Source: Capniomyces stellatus (taxonomy: Eukaryota; Kickxellomycota; Harpellomycetes; Harpellales; Legeriomycetaceae). From it: a stretch of 64,000 nucleotides of DNA. The stretch is taken from the NCBI GenBank assembly GCA_001661515.1, contig LUVW01000013.1, positions 906,649 through 970,648 of the forward strand, read 5' to 3'. The translations under genes were made by a program, and so were the position numbers. Under the pieces are notes generated by a model. The model searched no databases and had not been told where the DNA came from. It saw only the letters and a program-made list of their open reading frames with translations. This document shows, one piece after another, positions 11,989-24,400 of the stretch; position 1 is the first letter of the stretch, and every line of letters begins with the position of its first letter.

Positions 11989-14900
11989 TTTGTGTGTTTA
12001 CTATATGTTTGCTATGCTTAAGGTTGCTGGTATGCTAATCGTATGTGTCGTGTAGTTTGAAATAAAATAAAGAAGTTTGTCTATTCCTTATTTTTTATTT
12101 ACTTGAGGTTATATAACATTTAAATTTTAAAGGAAAAAAAAATAGGCTAATTCAATGTTATATAAGACGGCTTTGCATTATCATTTGCGATTCTCTCTGC
12201 TCAATTTTTTCATGTGTACAACTTATTTTAGTTTTTTTTTGATAATGTTTAGGTTAGCTTTTTCCAATTACTAAACAGCAGTCAATTTGAAAGAAATAGA
12301 TTATTTATTTTAAACTTGATTTGGTTAAACTCGTCAAATATTTTTGTTAATTTTGCATAATTTGTAATTCTGTTTAATAACGGTATTTATTTTCTATAAA
12401 TAACATGTTTATTTGAAGGAATTTGACCGTTCTATGACATAATTCACGTTATTTAAAAATACAATGTTTGGGAATTGGTATTATTAAACCAAACAACATT
12501 AAAAAAAAAAACGGCTATAAAAGTTCACGGTAATAAATAAAACCTCTCTTGACTATACTCTTAGTATTTCAACTTTGTGTGGTGCGAAACTGATACTCTA
12601 GAGTTTGATAATTCAACTTTGGTGCTTTTAGATATGAAGCCATACTGGATTTTAATTATAGAGCACCTCATTTGCAAACGGTATGTTGGCACATTGAGTA
12701 CTTGGCTGCTTCATGAAGCTGGGTATCTTGCTTTAGCCCTAACACTGTCAAAGTAATAAGCAATTAAAAGGTGTTGCATCAAATCGATATTCTTGTATGA
12801 TTACTCGTAGTAGTAGATTAAAAATATATATAGTAAAATCACATATAACCGAGAGAGATTCTTGACAACCAACTGGCTCAGCTTTTAACTTCGATCATAG
12901 ATACTGGAACAGAATACATGCAAAATATCACAGCCAATGCTGTTGAAGTGAATTGGATTTATTTGTTAAGTCTTATTATTAGATTTTCTAGTATTATGTT
13001 ATTTAGGTTGTGGCTATTGGCTAATCACCATCTGTTTAGTAAATATACCTTGGTTGAGTATCCGGCAATTTAGCTTTACTATCAACTATTTATAAAAACG
13101 ATTACATAAAATTAAATTCTGTTAAATTATCAAACAAACTACTGTGAATAAAAGCCCCATCAAGGCTCTCTTGTGATATATGAATAAACAATATCAACTA
13201 CAAGTTTGTTTGAATGAATGTTTGAGTGAATGTTTGGGAGGATGTTTGGGAGGATGTTTGGGAGGATGTTTGGGTGAATGTTTGAACACGTTCTATTCTA
13301 TTTTAATACTCTATTACAAGTAAGCTTTAATATTATTAGCTGGAGCTGCTCTTACTAACTATCCAGTCAATGTACTGTTTGAAAAAGTAAAAAAAGAGCT
13401 GAGCAAATCCCCTCGAGAATTAATAGTCACTATTAGTGTAACATGAAGTTTTGTCTTTAATAAAAAAAATGGAAAGCTAAAAGAAAAAAGCCAGTAATAG
13501 TAAAAGAAGAAAAGCAAACCAAGGTAATCAGCTAGGCATATAAGGTGCTTTAGCCACTTGCCTAGTCTAGCGTTTGGCTGGATGCAATATTAGTATATTT
13601 TAATATAGATAAACAAATATAGACACGGTGATGGACTTGGAAATAGTCAGTTTCACCTTTTTGTTTTTTGGTGTTTCTGTTACTCTATTTTCTTTTGAAT
13701 TTGATTAAATAAACAATTCAAACAAGGTATCAAGGCATATTATCAAAACTAAGCTGTGCCTGTTGTATGTTAGTTAGAATTTTTTGCTAGTCTCGCCAAT
13801 ACAGAGATTGTCTATATTTAGTATGTCGGTATTGATGTTCTAGGGCTAGCTTGTTTTTTGTGTTTATAAATAGTCGAAGATGATATTTAAATAATTATTG
13901 CCGTTCTATACACCTGTAAAAGTTTGAAAAGTATGTATTTGGTTGTACGAGGGTAGGCCTACGCTTTACATTGATTGCCGCTATTATTGCATAGTTAAAG
14001 AAACTAGCATATTCAGCTCTTGGTCATTTCCAAAGTATTCTGTTTCCATCTTTGTTTCTTTATAAAAACAATTATACAATAACAGTTGGCTTTATTTTTA
14101 TGGCTCTAAATAATAATTGGTGTAGAGTGAGAAATCAGATAAATAAAGGACATAAAAATAGTGCTGGAAACGAGACACAAATACAAAATAGTCGAAGTTA
14201 CTTTCCCAAAACATAATATACGAGTGTTATATTATTTCATACTGAAGCTGCCAAATGTAGACGCAGTGGGTAGGTGTACTCTACAATGCCATATTCTTTA
14301 ACCGCGGCTGAATTTAAGTGACTAAAACTTTATTGATAGTTCAGTAACTATTATAGCATGCTCAATCTGGCTTTTTAGACTATCTGTTTGAAAATTGTAA
14401 CTTTGGAATCGACTTTTGATCCAAAGATATTCACATATCAAACAAGATCTAAAGAAAGTGCCAGACGACGCGTAATTGGACTCATTACAGAATAAAGTAT
14501 CATTGAATATTTTAATTTAGGTAGTTGGCTAGATGTCTTAGCATCGTCAAAATTTGTGCTTTATAGCTGCAACTCAGTAAGGCGCGTGCATATTGATTGA
14601 ACAAGCCAAATGTCCTAACTCGAAACATTGAAAAAAAATTAAAATTAAAATTATATATACATTAATTTTGAGGTTAAATGGTTGATGAACTGTAATGTAA
14701 ATAAACTGAAGTGAGTTGCGATATTTCATTTATTTGTACACATGAAACTGTATTTTGCAAGAGATGACTGATTTGGCTAATTCTGATTTAAAATGTTTGG
14801 GTTTAAAGAGATAGTAAAATAAGTGAATTAAAGTTTCACAATTTCTGATTTGTTTTGATTTTTAACCATCTACTTGTTCTGGTTTGAGGTTTAAGGAAAA

Positions 14901-15227
14901 AAAAGAAGAAAAAAAGGGATAAAGCAAATACCATATATATAAATCACTCCTTGTATTTTATTTGGTCAATCAAGCGATAGTAAACTGTTTGGTAAAATGG
15001 CACAAGCAAATAGAAATGAAGCTGGAATCAAATTAGAGAGTAAAGCTTTGTAAAGTGTTTCAGAGTGAAACTTGGCTTTAGCGTTTAAGGGAATATGTTA
15101 TAAATAGTATGTAGTATAAATACAACACCAGTTTCTCGCAACGTACGCTTTTCCGTCGAGTTCTTATTAAATCAAACAGGGTTTTAAAAAAGACATAAGG
15201 AAGAAATAAAGGAATCAAAGGAATAAA
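11989..15227. other. Large gene-poor tract
   Basis: About 3.2 kb between the divergent FSH1-like and enoyl-CoA hydratase genes. It is AT-rich with many stops in all frames and no frame worth calling. It holds a six-copy 12-base tandem repeat (listed separately) and scattered A runs. I looked for tRNA-like T-arm signatures and saw none. Promoters of both flanking genes must lie at its ends. Confidence 0.45.
13216..13287. repeat. Six-copy 12-base tandem minisatellite
   Basis: Six consecutive 12-base units of the form GRATGTTTGRGN, starting at 13216, 13228, 13240, 13252, 13264 and 13276. The three central units are nearly identical (GGATGTTTGGGA/T) and the outer ones diverge, the usual pattern of a minisatellite growing from the middle. 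It lies in the gene-poor tract. Confidence 0.85.
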
Positions 15228-16688
15228 ATGGCATCAAAACTAGGTAAATGGTAGTAATAGCGTTAGAGCTGTATCAAAAAGAACACCAACACAGCAATAT
15301 TTTTCCTAATACACGTGTCACTAATGTTGTTTTTGTTGTTGTTGCATAAAGAAGAGAAAGGAAGGGTGTTGGGCAAACTTGGTATATGATATCAAGATAG
15401 CTGAAGACCCAATATGAAAAATAGTGTCTAATTTCAGGTCTAAACTAAAGTACGTTTGCTTGTGGATTTTTCTTTACTTCCTTTTTATTAAAAATAAATA
15501 ATTTTTTTTTGCTTGTAGAGTATGGAATGATTCTTGTCAACGAGTTGGGCAATGTGGGAGTTATTATTCTCAACAGACCAAAGGCATTGAATGCACTTTG
15601 TGGGCAATTGACAGACGAGGTGGTTAAAGCGTTGAGAGCGTTTGACAGAGACTCTACTATCGGTGCTATTGTGATAACAGGAGGAGATAGAGTGTTTGCA
15701 GGTACGGTTTTATGTTTGACTCTTTTATATTTAATTTACTAGTATTGTACTATAATGTGGAGTAAAAAAAAAAAGTAAAAAAAAGGAACAAGCTAGTATT
15801 GTAAACAAGTCACGACAATAGTAACGAGGTCCGGTCTTTGCATATATTTTTCTTCCTCTTCAAATTTTTTTTTTGTTGTAGCTGGGGCTGATATCAAGGA
15901 AATGGGGGATAGAACCATGATTGATATGATCAACAGAGATACATTGGACTGGTCAAGTGGGATTAGAAACACAAAGAAGCCATTGATAGCAGCAGTAAAT
16001 GGATACGCAGTAAGTGATTAGAACCGCGATGAGCAACAAGCATAGCTACCGGAAGTGTGTATAGGCGTAAAGGAACAACCGGAGGAAATAACTGTATAAA
16101 ACATATTACGTTTCAAGCAAAAAAAAAAAAAAAGAAAAAAAAACAAGAAAAAAACTCACCTCCAGACTAAATTAAATCAAAATTATAATGTAACTAAACC
16201 TATGCAAATAAATAAACAAATATTAGCTTGGTGGCGGATGCGAGCTGGCAATGATATGCGATATAGTCTACGCTGGCGAAAAGGCGGTTTTCGGACAGCC
16301 AGAAATAAACCTTGGAACGATTCCAGGAGCAGGAGGAACACAAAGATTAGTTAGGGCGGTTGGCAAGTCAAAGGCAATGGAAATCTGTCTTACAGGAACA
16401 ATCAACCTCACCGCACACGAAGCACACGCCGCTGGACTCGTCAGTGGTGTGTACCCACCAAACCAAGTCTTTGAAAGGGCAGTCGCAACCGCACGCATCA
16501 TTGCGTCCAAGAGTCAACCCATTGTGGAAATGGTAAAAGGAGCCATCAACACGTCGTTTGAGGTACCACTTGAAAGCGGACTCAACTACGAGCGCAAATT
16601 GTTCCAAATGACATTTGCCACCAAAGACCGTAAAGAAGGGATGAGTGCCTTTATTGAAAAGCGCAAACCAATGTTTAGCCACTTGTAG
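15228..16688 (+). CDS. Enoyl-CoA hydratase (short-chain crotonase)
   Basis: Hydrates 2-trans-enoyl-CoA in beta-oxidation. Exons 15228-15243, 15519-15701, 15882-16009 and 16227-16688 give 262 residues. The crotonase fold is clear: [18 protein letters not shown] (oxyanion hole), L-G-G-G-C-E-L-A with catalytic Glu115, and F-G-Q-P-E-I-N-L-G with catalytic Glu135, the pair 20 residues apart as in the mitochondrial enzyme. Two unusual points. The protein begins directly at the mature domain (M-A-S-K-L-E-Y-G) with no mitochondrial presequence. It ends in Ser-His-Leu, a plausible type 1 peroxisomal signal. A peroxisomal location is inference. The first exon is only 16 bases; an alternative upstream first exon carrying a presequence cannot be excluded. 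Confidence 0.93.
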
Positions 16689-16964
16689 TTTATAAATGGT
16701 GTTCGAGTAGGAATTGATAACCAGTGCTTATTATTGTCTTTGTTATGGGGTTGTGTCTTTATTGAGATGTTGTAGTTTTACTATAGCCACTATCAACAGA
16801 CCTTTTCTACACAGATATTGGTAGATGTTTGTGCAGAACTTGAAATAAAATAGTAATAATAACAAAAAAATATAAAAAATGATATATAAAAAAAAATGAT
16901 ACAGAATGATCTAAAGAATAAAATAGTGAAGAAGAAAAAAGAAGAAAAAAAAGGCAAGTAAAGA

Positions 16965-19900
16965 TCAACTGGGATTAAGAGAGGAAAGCAGTTCATCGAG
17001 GTGAGAAACCAAAGAGTGTCTTCTCAATGGCTTTGCGGCGGCCAAGCATGCATTCACAATAGACTTTTTTTGATCAGTTGTGAAAAAGGGGGTTTGTGGG
17101 TCCAAAAAGGCAATGTTCTCAAGAACTGTTGCCTCGTTGTACTTTTTGGAGTCCAGCTTGATCTGCTTGATCAGGTAGGATTTCATCTGAGCGGGGGACT
17201 TTCTGGACTTGTCAGGACCCAGTGTCTTTGACCTTGTCTGTGCCCTACCTACAGGCACCTCATTTTCCTTTTCAGTTGTCTTGAGTTTAGATCCTGTTAC
17301 TGGCTTGGATTTTGTCTTGCCACTTCCACTGCCACTGCCACTTCCACTGCCTTTGTCCTTATCCTTTCCATCTACATTTTGATCCTCAACCTCATCTTCA
17401 TTTCCATTCTCAGCTTTTTCTTTAGTCTTGGGATCTTGGCTACCCAAATCCAAACCCAAATCATCACCGTTATCACCAGCACCACCAGAAACTTCACCTT
17501 CTCCGTTGTCATTGCCACCATCGCCCTCATCGGCAGTATCTAAACTTGGCCGGGCATCATTGTTGTTAGTGTCCACACCCTCTCCGTTGTTATCCTGCTC
17601 GCCTGCTGCCCCCTTGGGCTCTTCCTCGGCCTTTTCCTGCTTACCCCTGTTTTCATGAGCTGAATCGCGGACCGGGTTGATAGATGTCTCAAGGGTCAGC
17701 TGAGATAGACCAGAGCGAACGGGGGCTTTGTGTGCACTGGAGTTACTATCTGTAGCAAGATTTGAGTCGTTGGTGCCCTGATGGGTTTCGGGTGCAGAAG
17801 CGGAAAGATCGACAGTTTTCTGTATTGAAGACTCGGAGTCGGCTTTTGAATGGCCGGAATTTGGTGCGGTGGTTTGAGCTGGATTGGCAGTCACAAATTC
17901 AGAGCCACCTAAGCCGTCAGTTTGCGTATTGGGTGAATTATTGGAGCTGGATTGGGTGGATGTGGAATTGGAAGTGGCATTAGAAGTGGCAGGGACAGAA
18001 TCAGTGGGCTTGGAGTCCCAAGGGTTGACATTCCAGGACAGGTCGTTTGGTGTCCAGGTTCCAACCAAAGTTCTGTACCTCGGAAACTTCATCCTTTGCT
18101 GGACCCAGCCAAACCTGCTGCTGCTGTTTATAATGTCGTTGGACGAGTTGTTTGCCAGATTAAGATCATCCATGCTCAGATCCAAATTAAGATCCAGGTC
18201 CAGGTCTACATCTACATCCACTATCACGTCGTCTATCGCCGATTCATTTAGCTGGGCCTCGCCATCAAGTTCACTGTTCAGATCCAGCCCCATATTTGGT
18301 TGGAAATTGGGGGTTGGTTTTTGAGGAGGTTTGGTCGGCAACAGCTGGGGCTTTTGAGGTTGGGATTTGGATATGTTTGGCTTGGGTTTAAGTTTAGGAA
18401 TTTGATTCTGGCTCTGGCCCAGAGTTTGATTGGGGACATTTGGTGGTGATGGGTACATCCGTTCGGACTTGGGCATTCGGCGATAAGGATTTCCAAACAT
18501 TGTTTTGCGGATAAATCTTGAGGTTTCTTCATCCATCATTGGATCCCGACACTCCTGGGCCTGCTGCTTGGCCATAACTGCCTGGTACTGCCCCATCACG
18601 GCAATAGGAACGCTGTGGGCCGAGTAGTTGGTTTCGCCTTCGTTGTTGGAGGCATTGGACTGGTCGGCACTGGCCAAGCCAAGCCTCCTTCCATTTGGTC
18701 TTTTCCTGTTGTAAAAGTCGTTCAAATCGCCAGACTCAATTCCATACCTCGACTTTGCAGAAACTCCTTCCTGCTTGCCATCAAACTCGCCCAGCCGCAG
18801 CAATGCTTTGGGAACCCCTGAGGCTTGCGCCAGAATCGACTTGCGGGTTTCGCTGCTCTGGTCTATTTGTATCTGGAGACACGACTGAACCACCTGCTTA
18901 CGCATTAGCTCCAATGAGCCCAGAAGCTTGCTGCGCGGCACATCAAACGCGTTTACTATTGGTAGCTTAACCTCGTCGGGTCTGGCCTGGCCTTGCTCGT
19001 TGCCTGCAGGCTCAGAGGCCGCCTGGATTCTGTCCCAGTCTCTTCTTGCCAGTACTCTCTGCTCACCCACAAACTTGTGCAGCATACTCATTGCCATCGA
19101 GTTCCCGTAGCTCTCGCTCATCAGGTTTCGCTGCATCCCATATAGAGCAAACGCCCGCCGCAGCGGATTGGCATAATACCCCGGCGTATGCGACAGGTAC
19201 TCCTCAAACTCTGCCTTCCACTGCTTAAACGCCCCCGACTTTGGCACTATTTCGTACCTCCGCAGCAGTATAAACAGCGCTGGGAAGTTGTAGGGCAGCA
19301 CAAACAGATTTACTGCCGTGCGCGCCGTGTTCGCTCTCAGCAGCCCAAACGGAAACCCCGCATTGCTCGCCCTGTACGAATTTGCCACATACACCGGCCA
19401 ACACAGTGGTGGTGCCTCTGCATTTACCTTCACCATTGCTGTTGTTGCTGCCAGCAAGCTCTGGCTTACCTTTGACCCTGTGTCTATTTGAAACTTGTCA
19501 AACGGAAACTTTGCTGGAACGCTCCACTGTATTGCCGTCTGCCCATACAGAAGCGTTGGATGTGCCGGCCTGTGACCCATATTTGCCTGGGTCTTTCCGC
19601 TTTCCCCAACAACCGAATCTGGCCAAAACGACTCTGGTATAGGAAAGTACCCCACCAGACCATTCACCGCCATCATCGATCCCACTCCTGCCCCCGCTCC
19701 CTGTCCAAGTGCCCTGTTCGCCCCCAACGGACTATTTATCACATTGCTCTCCGGTGCCATCAAAAGAACCCGCGTGTCTGCCTTCGACCCTGACGTTGGA
19801 TCGCTATTCAGCTTTTCAAAATTCACAACTACTCCTGGTGTCGCTAGCAACCCAATCCCAACTGGCGGCTTAACCCCCATCGGCTTGCGCGGCGGACATA

Positions 19901-21429
19901 AAAGCTCCACCAATCTCTGCGCCTGCTTCATTGACCCAACATGGTGGATTCCTCCGCTCCCTAAACACCATCAATTCCATCAATCAATACTCTTTCTCAA
20001 TCATATTCTAAACATTCCTCTTTTCTTTTTTTTTTCTTTTGGTTTTGGGTTCACGAATCCATGTCTATCGCTCGCCTCCTTGTCTTACCTCCCATCACCG
20101 TACTCATCGGTGATAGCAAATGCTCGCTACTACGCGTCCCTTTGTAACACAGCTCCTTATCATCTTGCTCATGTAGAAATATCGTAAACAGCCTTTGATC
20201 CCATCGAAATGGCTCTTGGTGCATATCAACCCAGCTTGTTTGACTTGTCGGGATATTAAACTATATGCGTTTATACATCTCATTTACAGTCCCACTTTTT
20301 TTCTTCACAATCCTTCTCCTCGCATCCATTCGTTTAATTTTGTGTATAATTTCAATTCAATCAACCAATCATTTGCAAACTTTTCATACCTTTTCCAGCA
20401 TTCCATTGCTGTTGATCATACTTGCTCCATCTGTCAGCCATATTATATGCGTAAGCTCATGTAGCATAGGATAACGCCCCTATAACAATACATTTTATTT
20501 CAGCTTGGTTAAACAACCTGACCAAATATCACTGCTTTCGTTACATATACATACATTCACCAAATAGAACCAAATAGAACCAAATATAACCAAATAGAAC
20601 CAAATAGAACCAAACATCAATACCTGTCCATAAGTATCAATGTCGTATGCTACTCTCATCAACCTCAGCTGTTCAAAAATAATCGATAGCGCGTTTCCTG
20701 CATAGAACCTATCTACCGGTCTCAATCCCTTGATTTTTTGCAACAGCGTCTCATGCGAATCCTTTAAGTTACTCTACGATTAAAGCACACATATATCAAA
20801 AGGTCCTCGTTATTGCTGCCTTTCTTCTTCTTCGTTTTTTTGCTTTTCTAATCCTTTGGCACAGCCTTATCGCTCTCATCTCACCTTTATGCATCCATCT
20901 CCACTCTCGTCGTACGTAACCAACATGTACTTATCATTTCCTTGGTTTCCGAGTTTCTACATTCATTCATCCATTTTCTCTATTAAATCTTCGTTACTAT
21001 TAACTTTTTTTTTTCCATTGAAAGTGCTCTTTATTTTTTAAACAATCGTTTAAACTAAATCTCCTTCTAATTCATCTACACCAACTTGACTATCCCTTTT
21101 CTTCTTCTCCCACCTATTTGTCAAGTCGCATAATGTCGCTAGTAAAATATTACTGGTCTTACCTGTAATATCTGTTCGGCTATCCCCTTTGCACAATCAA
21201 GCCTCGAAGGTCCCTCGATTTTTTGCCTTTTATTCTTTATCCCTCTACTCTCTGTGTTGTTGCTATTTTCGTATGTCCTATTACTTCGCCTGGCCTTGTT
21301 CAAGCCGCGAACTGCATGCAACCTTCCTCTTGTTGTGTTACTTGATATATCGCTCTTTGGACTATCAACCATTTCTTCCAACGGCCGACCCATCGACCAA
21401 CTCGTGTCGATTAAGAATATGATTATCAT
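16965..21429 (-). CDS. INTS6: Integrator complex subunit 6 (INTS6)
   Basis: Subunit of Integrator, the nuclear complex that cleaves snRNA and other RNA polymerase II transcripts and, through INTS6, holds the PP2A phosphatase module. Exons on the minus strand: 21163-21429, 20885-20956, 20624-20773, 20390-20479, 20089-20260, 16965-19960; phases agree, 1248 residues (human about 890). The N-terminal VWA domain starts I-I-I-F-L-I-D-T-S-W-S-M-G with an intact metal site (D-x-S-x-S, later L-T-D-G), then D-K-Y-M-L-V-T-Y and E-P-F-R-W-D-Q-R-L-F. The middle has P-I-P-E-S-F-W-P-D, L-F-V-L-P-Y-N-F-P, N-A-F-D-V-P-R-S-K-L-L and V-P-I-A-V-M-G-Q-Y. The last 75 residues match the INTS6/SAGE1/DDX26B C-terminal domain. 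A long low-complexity part (Ser/Asn/Asp/Gly-rich, about residues 780-1150) and a basic insert of some 55 residues right after the metal motif are unusual. Orthology is by remembered human sequence. Confidence 0.92.
20561..20616. repeat. Five-copy 10-base repeat in an INTS6 intron
   Basis: Five tandem units of CAAATAGAAC, the third changed to CAAATATAAC, with a partial sixth, inside the intron between the third and fourth INTS6 coding exons. On the gene's strand this is a GTTCTATTTG repeat a few bases downstream of the 5' splice site at 20623. Confidence 0.9.
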
Positions 21430-24400
21430 TCTCAACTATTTTCTTGTTTGTTTTTCCTGTTTGTTTTTTTGGTCTTTTTTAAAATCTAAAAAACGCCAAT
21501 TGCAATTAAAAGAGTCCTTTTGTGGATTCTCAATTAATGCAACCAAATTACCCTACTGTAACCAACTACTACACTATAGCTTGTGTTTTTCTTTTCCACT
21601 CCCCAGAACTGTCTTTTGTGGCCTGGATTAATACCGTCCAACAACAACCAACAGTTTTGCTTTAAATAAGTGAAGCTTAGGATTGGTTTATTATGTTGTT
21701 CCGATGTTTTTTTTTTTTACAGCTTTGAAAGTTCATGTATTTGTGACATTGTTTGTTTTTATAAACCCAAACCCCCCAGATATCGTCTTTTTCTCTTAAA
21801 AAAATAAAGGATTAGGAATTAAGACTTTGGCTAATCCTCGGTTTTTTGACAGTTTATCTGTTCTTTCTCTTTTATTAAAGTAATAAATAAACAGATTGCA
21901 ATTCTCTGTCATAAATCTCTATTCTGATCCTCTTGTATACACTACTCTTACTAAGCTGGTTGCGTTATCTCGTAAGAAAGAGTATATCTATGAGCAAACT
22001 TTATGTTTTTTTGTTTTCTATTTCAGCTTTATTTACTCTCGACCATTGAATAAAATTAAAAGTCTCGTTTATTTATTTTTCCAAGCACTGGCTTCAGTTT
22101 GAACTGGCTTTTTTTTTTCACTTGCCTCTATAGCCAATGGCCTTGTTTGATTATTATTTTTGTTTCTTTTTACGTTTTATTTAAAGTGCTTTCCAACTTT
22201 TTATTTTGTGCTTGCGAGTCATCTATCTAACATTGTGTATATGACTCAAAAATGTCTTCAGGTTTAGAAAGCTTTATCAAATTACTCATCACAGCACTAT
22301 TCATCTGGATGGCTTGTTTTAGAATACACAGGGATATGCTTGTAAGAATCAGATTCTGCCACTCTTTCCCTTGTCTCCAAACCGTCATTTCTCACGCTAT
22401 ATAGTATATCCATGCAACTATTCTTTATCTTTTACTTGAATAAAGTTTGGTGTTTTTTTTTGCTGGTTGTCAGTATAGTTGATAATGTAGTTTGGTGCCA
22501 ATCAATGAATAGCAGGATTGGTGTGGCTATGCTAATCGTATACACGTCGCGTATTTAACGACATCTACGGAAAACCAATGACATTTAATGATTGCCTTCC
22601 AATTCTGTAATGATCTTCAATACATAGGATTTCTCACAAACTGCAGCCATTCAATATCTTTCATAAACGACTTTGTGATTTATAATGCAAAAGTACTGGT
22701 GCGTAAACATAAAATAGATGTTGCTAGCATCACAAAGTGACTGGTATAATATAATCACCGGAAATACGACGTGATTGAACTGTTCCGGGCTTAAAGCAAA
22801 ATATATCTGTGCCTAAGCATCCATCTGGCCTATTGAGCATATGTATAATAAATAAAATAGCTTCCTGGCTTTGTACTTTGTACTTTGTGCTTTAATAAGC
22901 AAAGGTTCGAGCTGCTTTTATTTATGTTGCTGTAAGAAAGTATTGGTACTAGATATTTTGTTTTATTTAAGCGTTAGATATTTTGTTTTTGTTTTCATGA
23001 AACACCTCGAACCCTAAATAGTCTAACTTTTAACCAAACGGTTTTTTCCTTTTAGTCAGTTGGAATACCTTATTATTAATTTACGCTTCACAGATTTTTT
23101 GCACAATCTCTATTATGAATTTGCAGAAATCTGCTTCCCCTAATCACACTGTTCGCATTAGTAAAATATGAGCACAGTTTATAATAAGCCTGCAATTACT
23201 GAACCTTGTCTTGAAGCTAAGCAATTATTTTTTTGTCTGTTTTCTTTTACTGCTTCGATATACACCTATATAAACCAATATCGGAGGACTCACGGTTGGG
23301 GACCTTCAAAACGTATAGCCTGGCTATAGGTGGTATCCTACAACCACTTTTAGTTTGCAAGTTATATTTGCACCGGCCATTGTTAACGGCACCGGTGGCC
23401 ATTTCTGGTTCATGATGGTGCAATCCTTGTATTGTGTATATAATTTGCCCACATTTCTCAAGGCTTAGTTATCCTTTTTTTTTTTTCTCCCCTTCTTTCA
23501 CTAGCTCAGTTTAGAAGGCAAAACTGCAGAGATTTTTACACCAAAACCTTGAAAAAAAGCAAACAAGTAAACATTTCTACCACAGTCTTTAACCGTTGCT
23601 TAATTTGTTAAATGCTGTGATTAAAGGCTATTTTTATTCAAGAATCTCTAAAGAAATCTTATTGCAGCAAACACTGTGTTTTAATTTCCGTTACTTTATT
23701 TGAAATTTAGGTATAATTATGTAAACAAGTGCTGTCAAGTTGGAGTTTGGAGGCTTGCATCTTTAGTTTCTTTTTTGTTAAGCCCAATAGGCATTTGCGA
23801 TGTTGTTGGTGTTTTGACCATTGGCCTATAAAAGTTAAACACCAGTTTATAAAGCAGCCCAATGGAAACACCAATGATATTGGATGTTTGAAGGTACAAA
23901 AATAATTTAAATTAATTGTATTTTAGCACCCAATTATCTAAACGTCAAAAATACAGCAAAAGAACAAAAACAAAACTATTTGTATTTATCTTTAACAAAA
24001 AACATCAGCTTTTTTTCACTAATTAGTGCGGCTATAAAACAATAATTAGTGGAGATAGTATTAGCAGCAACTTTGATAAAAATCACTGAAGAAAAAAAAA
24101 ACAAAACTAGTTGGGGCAGCAAGAGTGCAGATAATAAAGGAGTTATTGCTTATAAAGTTTAGCACAAAGAGTAGAGCTGGTTTCACCATTGGCTATTTCT
24201 GCAGAACCAATTCCCTGATTGAATTAATCCGTGAGATCGAAAAGCTTGTAAGCATTTTAAATCAAGAATCAAAATGTAAAAAAAAGTACAATAAGAAGCG
24301 TACAAAAAACGAGAATTAACAAATGCAAAAACAAAAAAAATTCAGCGATGGATAATGGCTATAAATAAAGACACTGGGAAACAATTTACAGTAAAGTTAC

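Noticed and set aside
17884..18324. Plus-strand 146-codon frame
   Set aside because: It is antisense to the repetitive acidic part of INTS6 and has no independent features.
16965..21429. Reading the VWA gene as a retroelement or surface adhesin
   Set aside because: The conserved middle and C-terminal motifs fit INTS6 throughout, and no signal peptide is present.
22890..22920. GGTTCGA word as a possible tRNA B-box
   Set aside because: The following bases break the consensus and no cloverleaf can be drawn.
24125..24319. 64-codon Lys/Ile-rich frame
   Set aside because: Composition equals local AT-rich background; no start context or homology.
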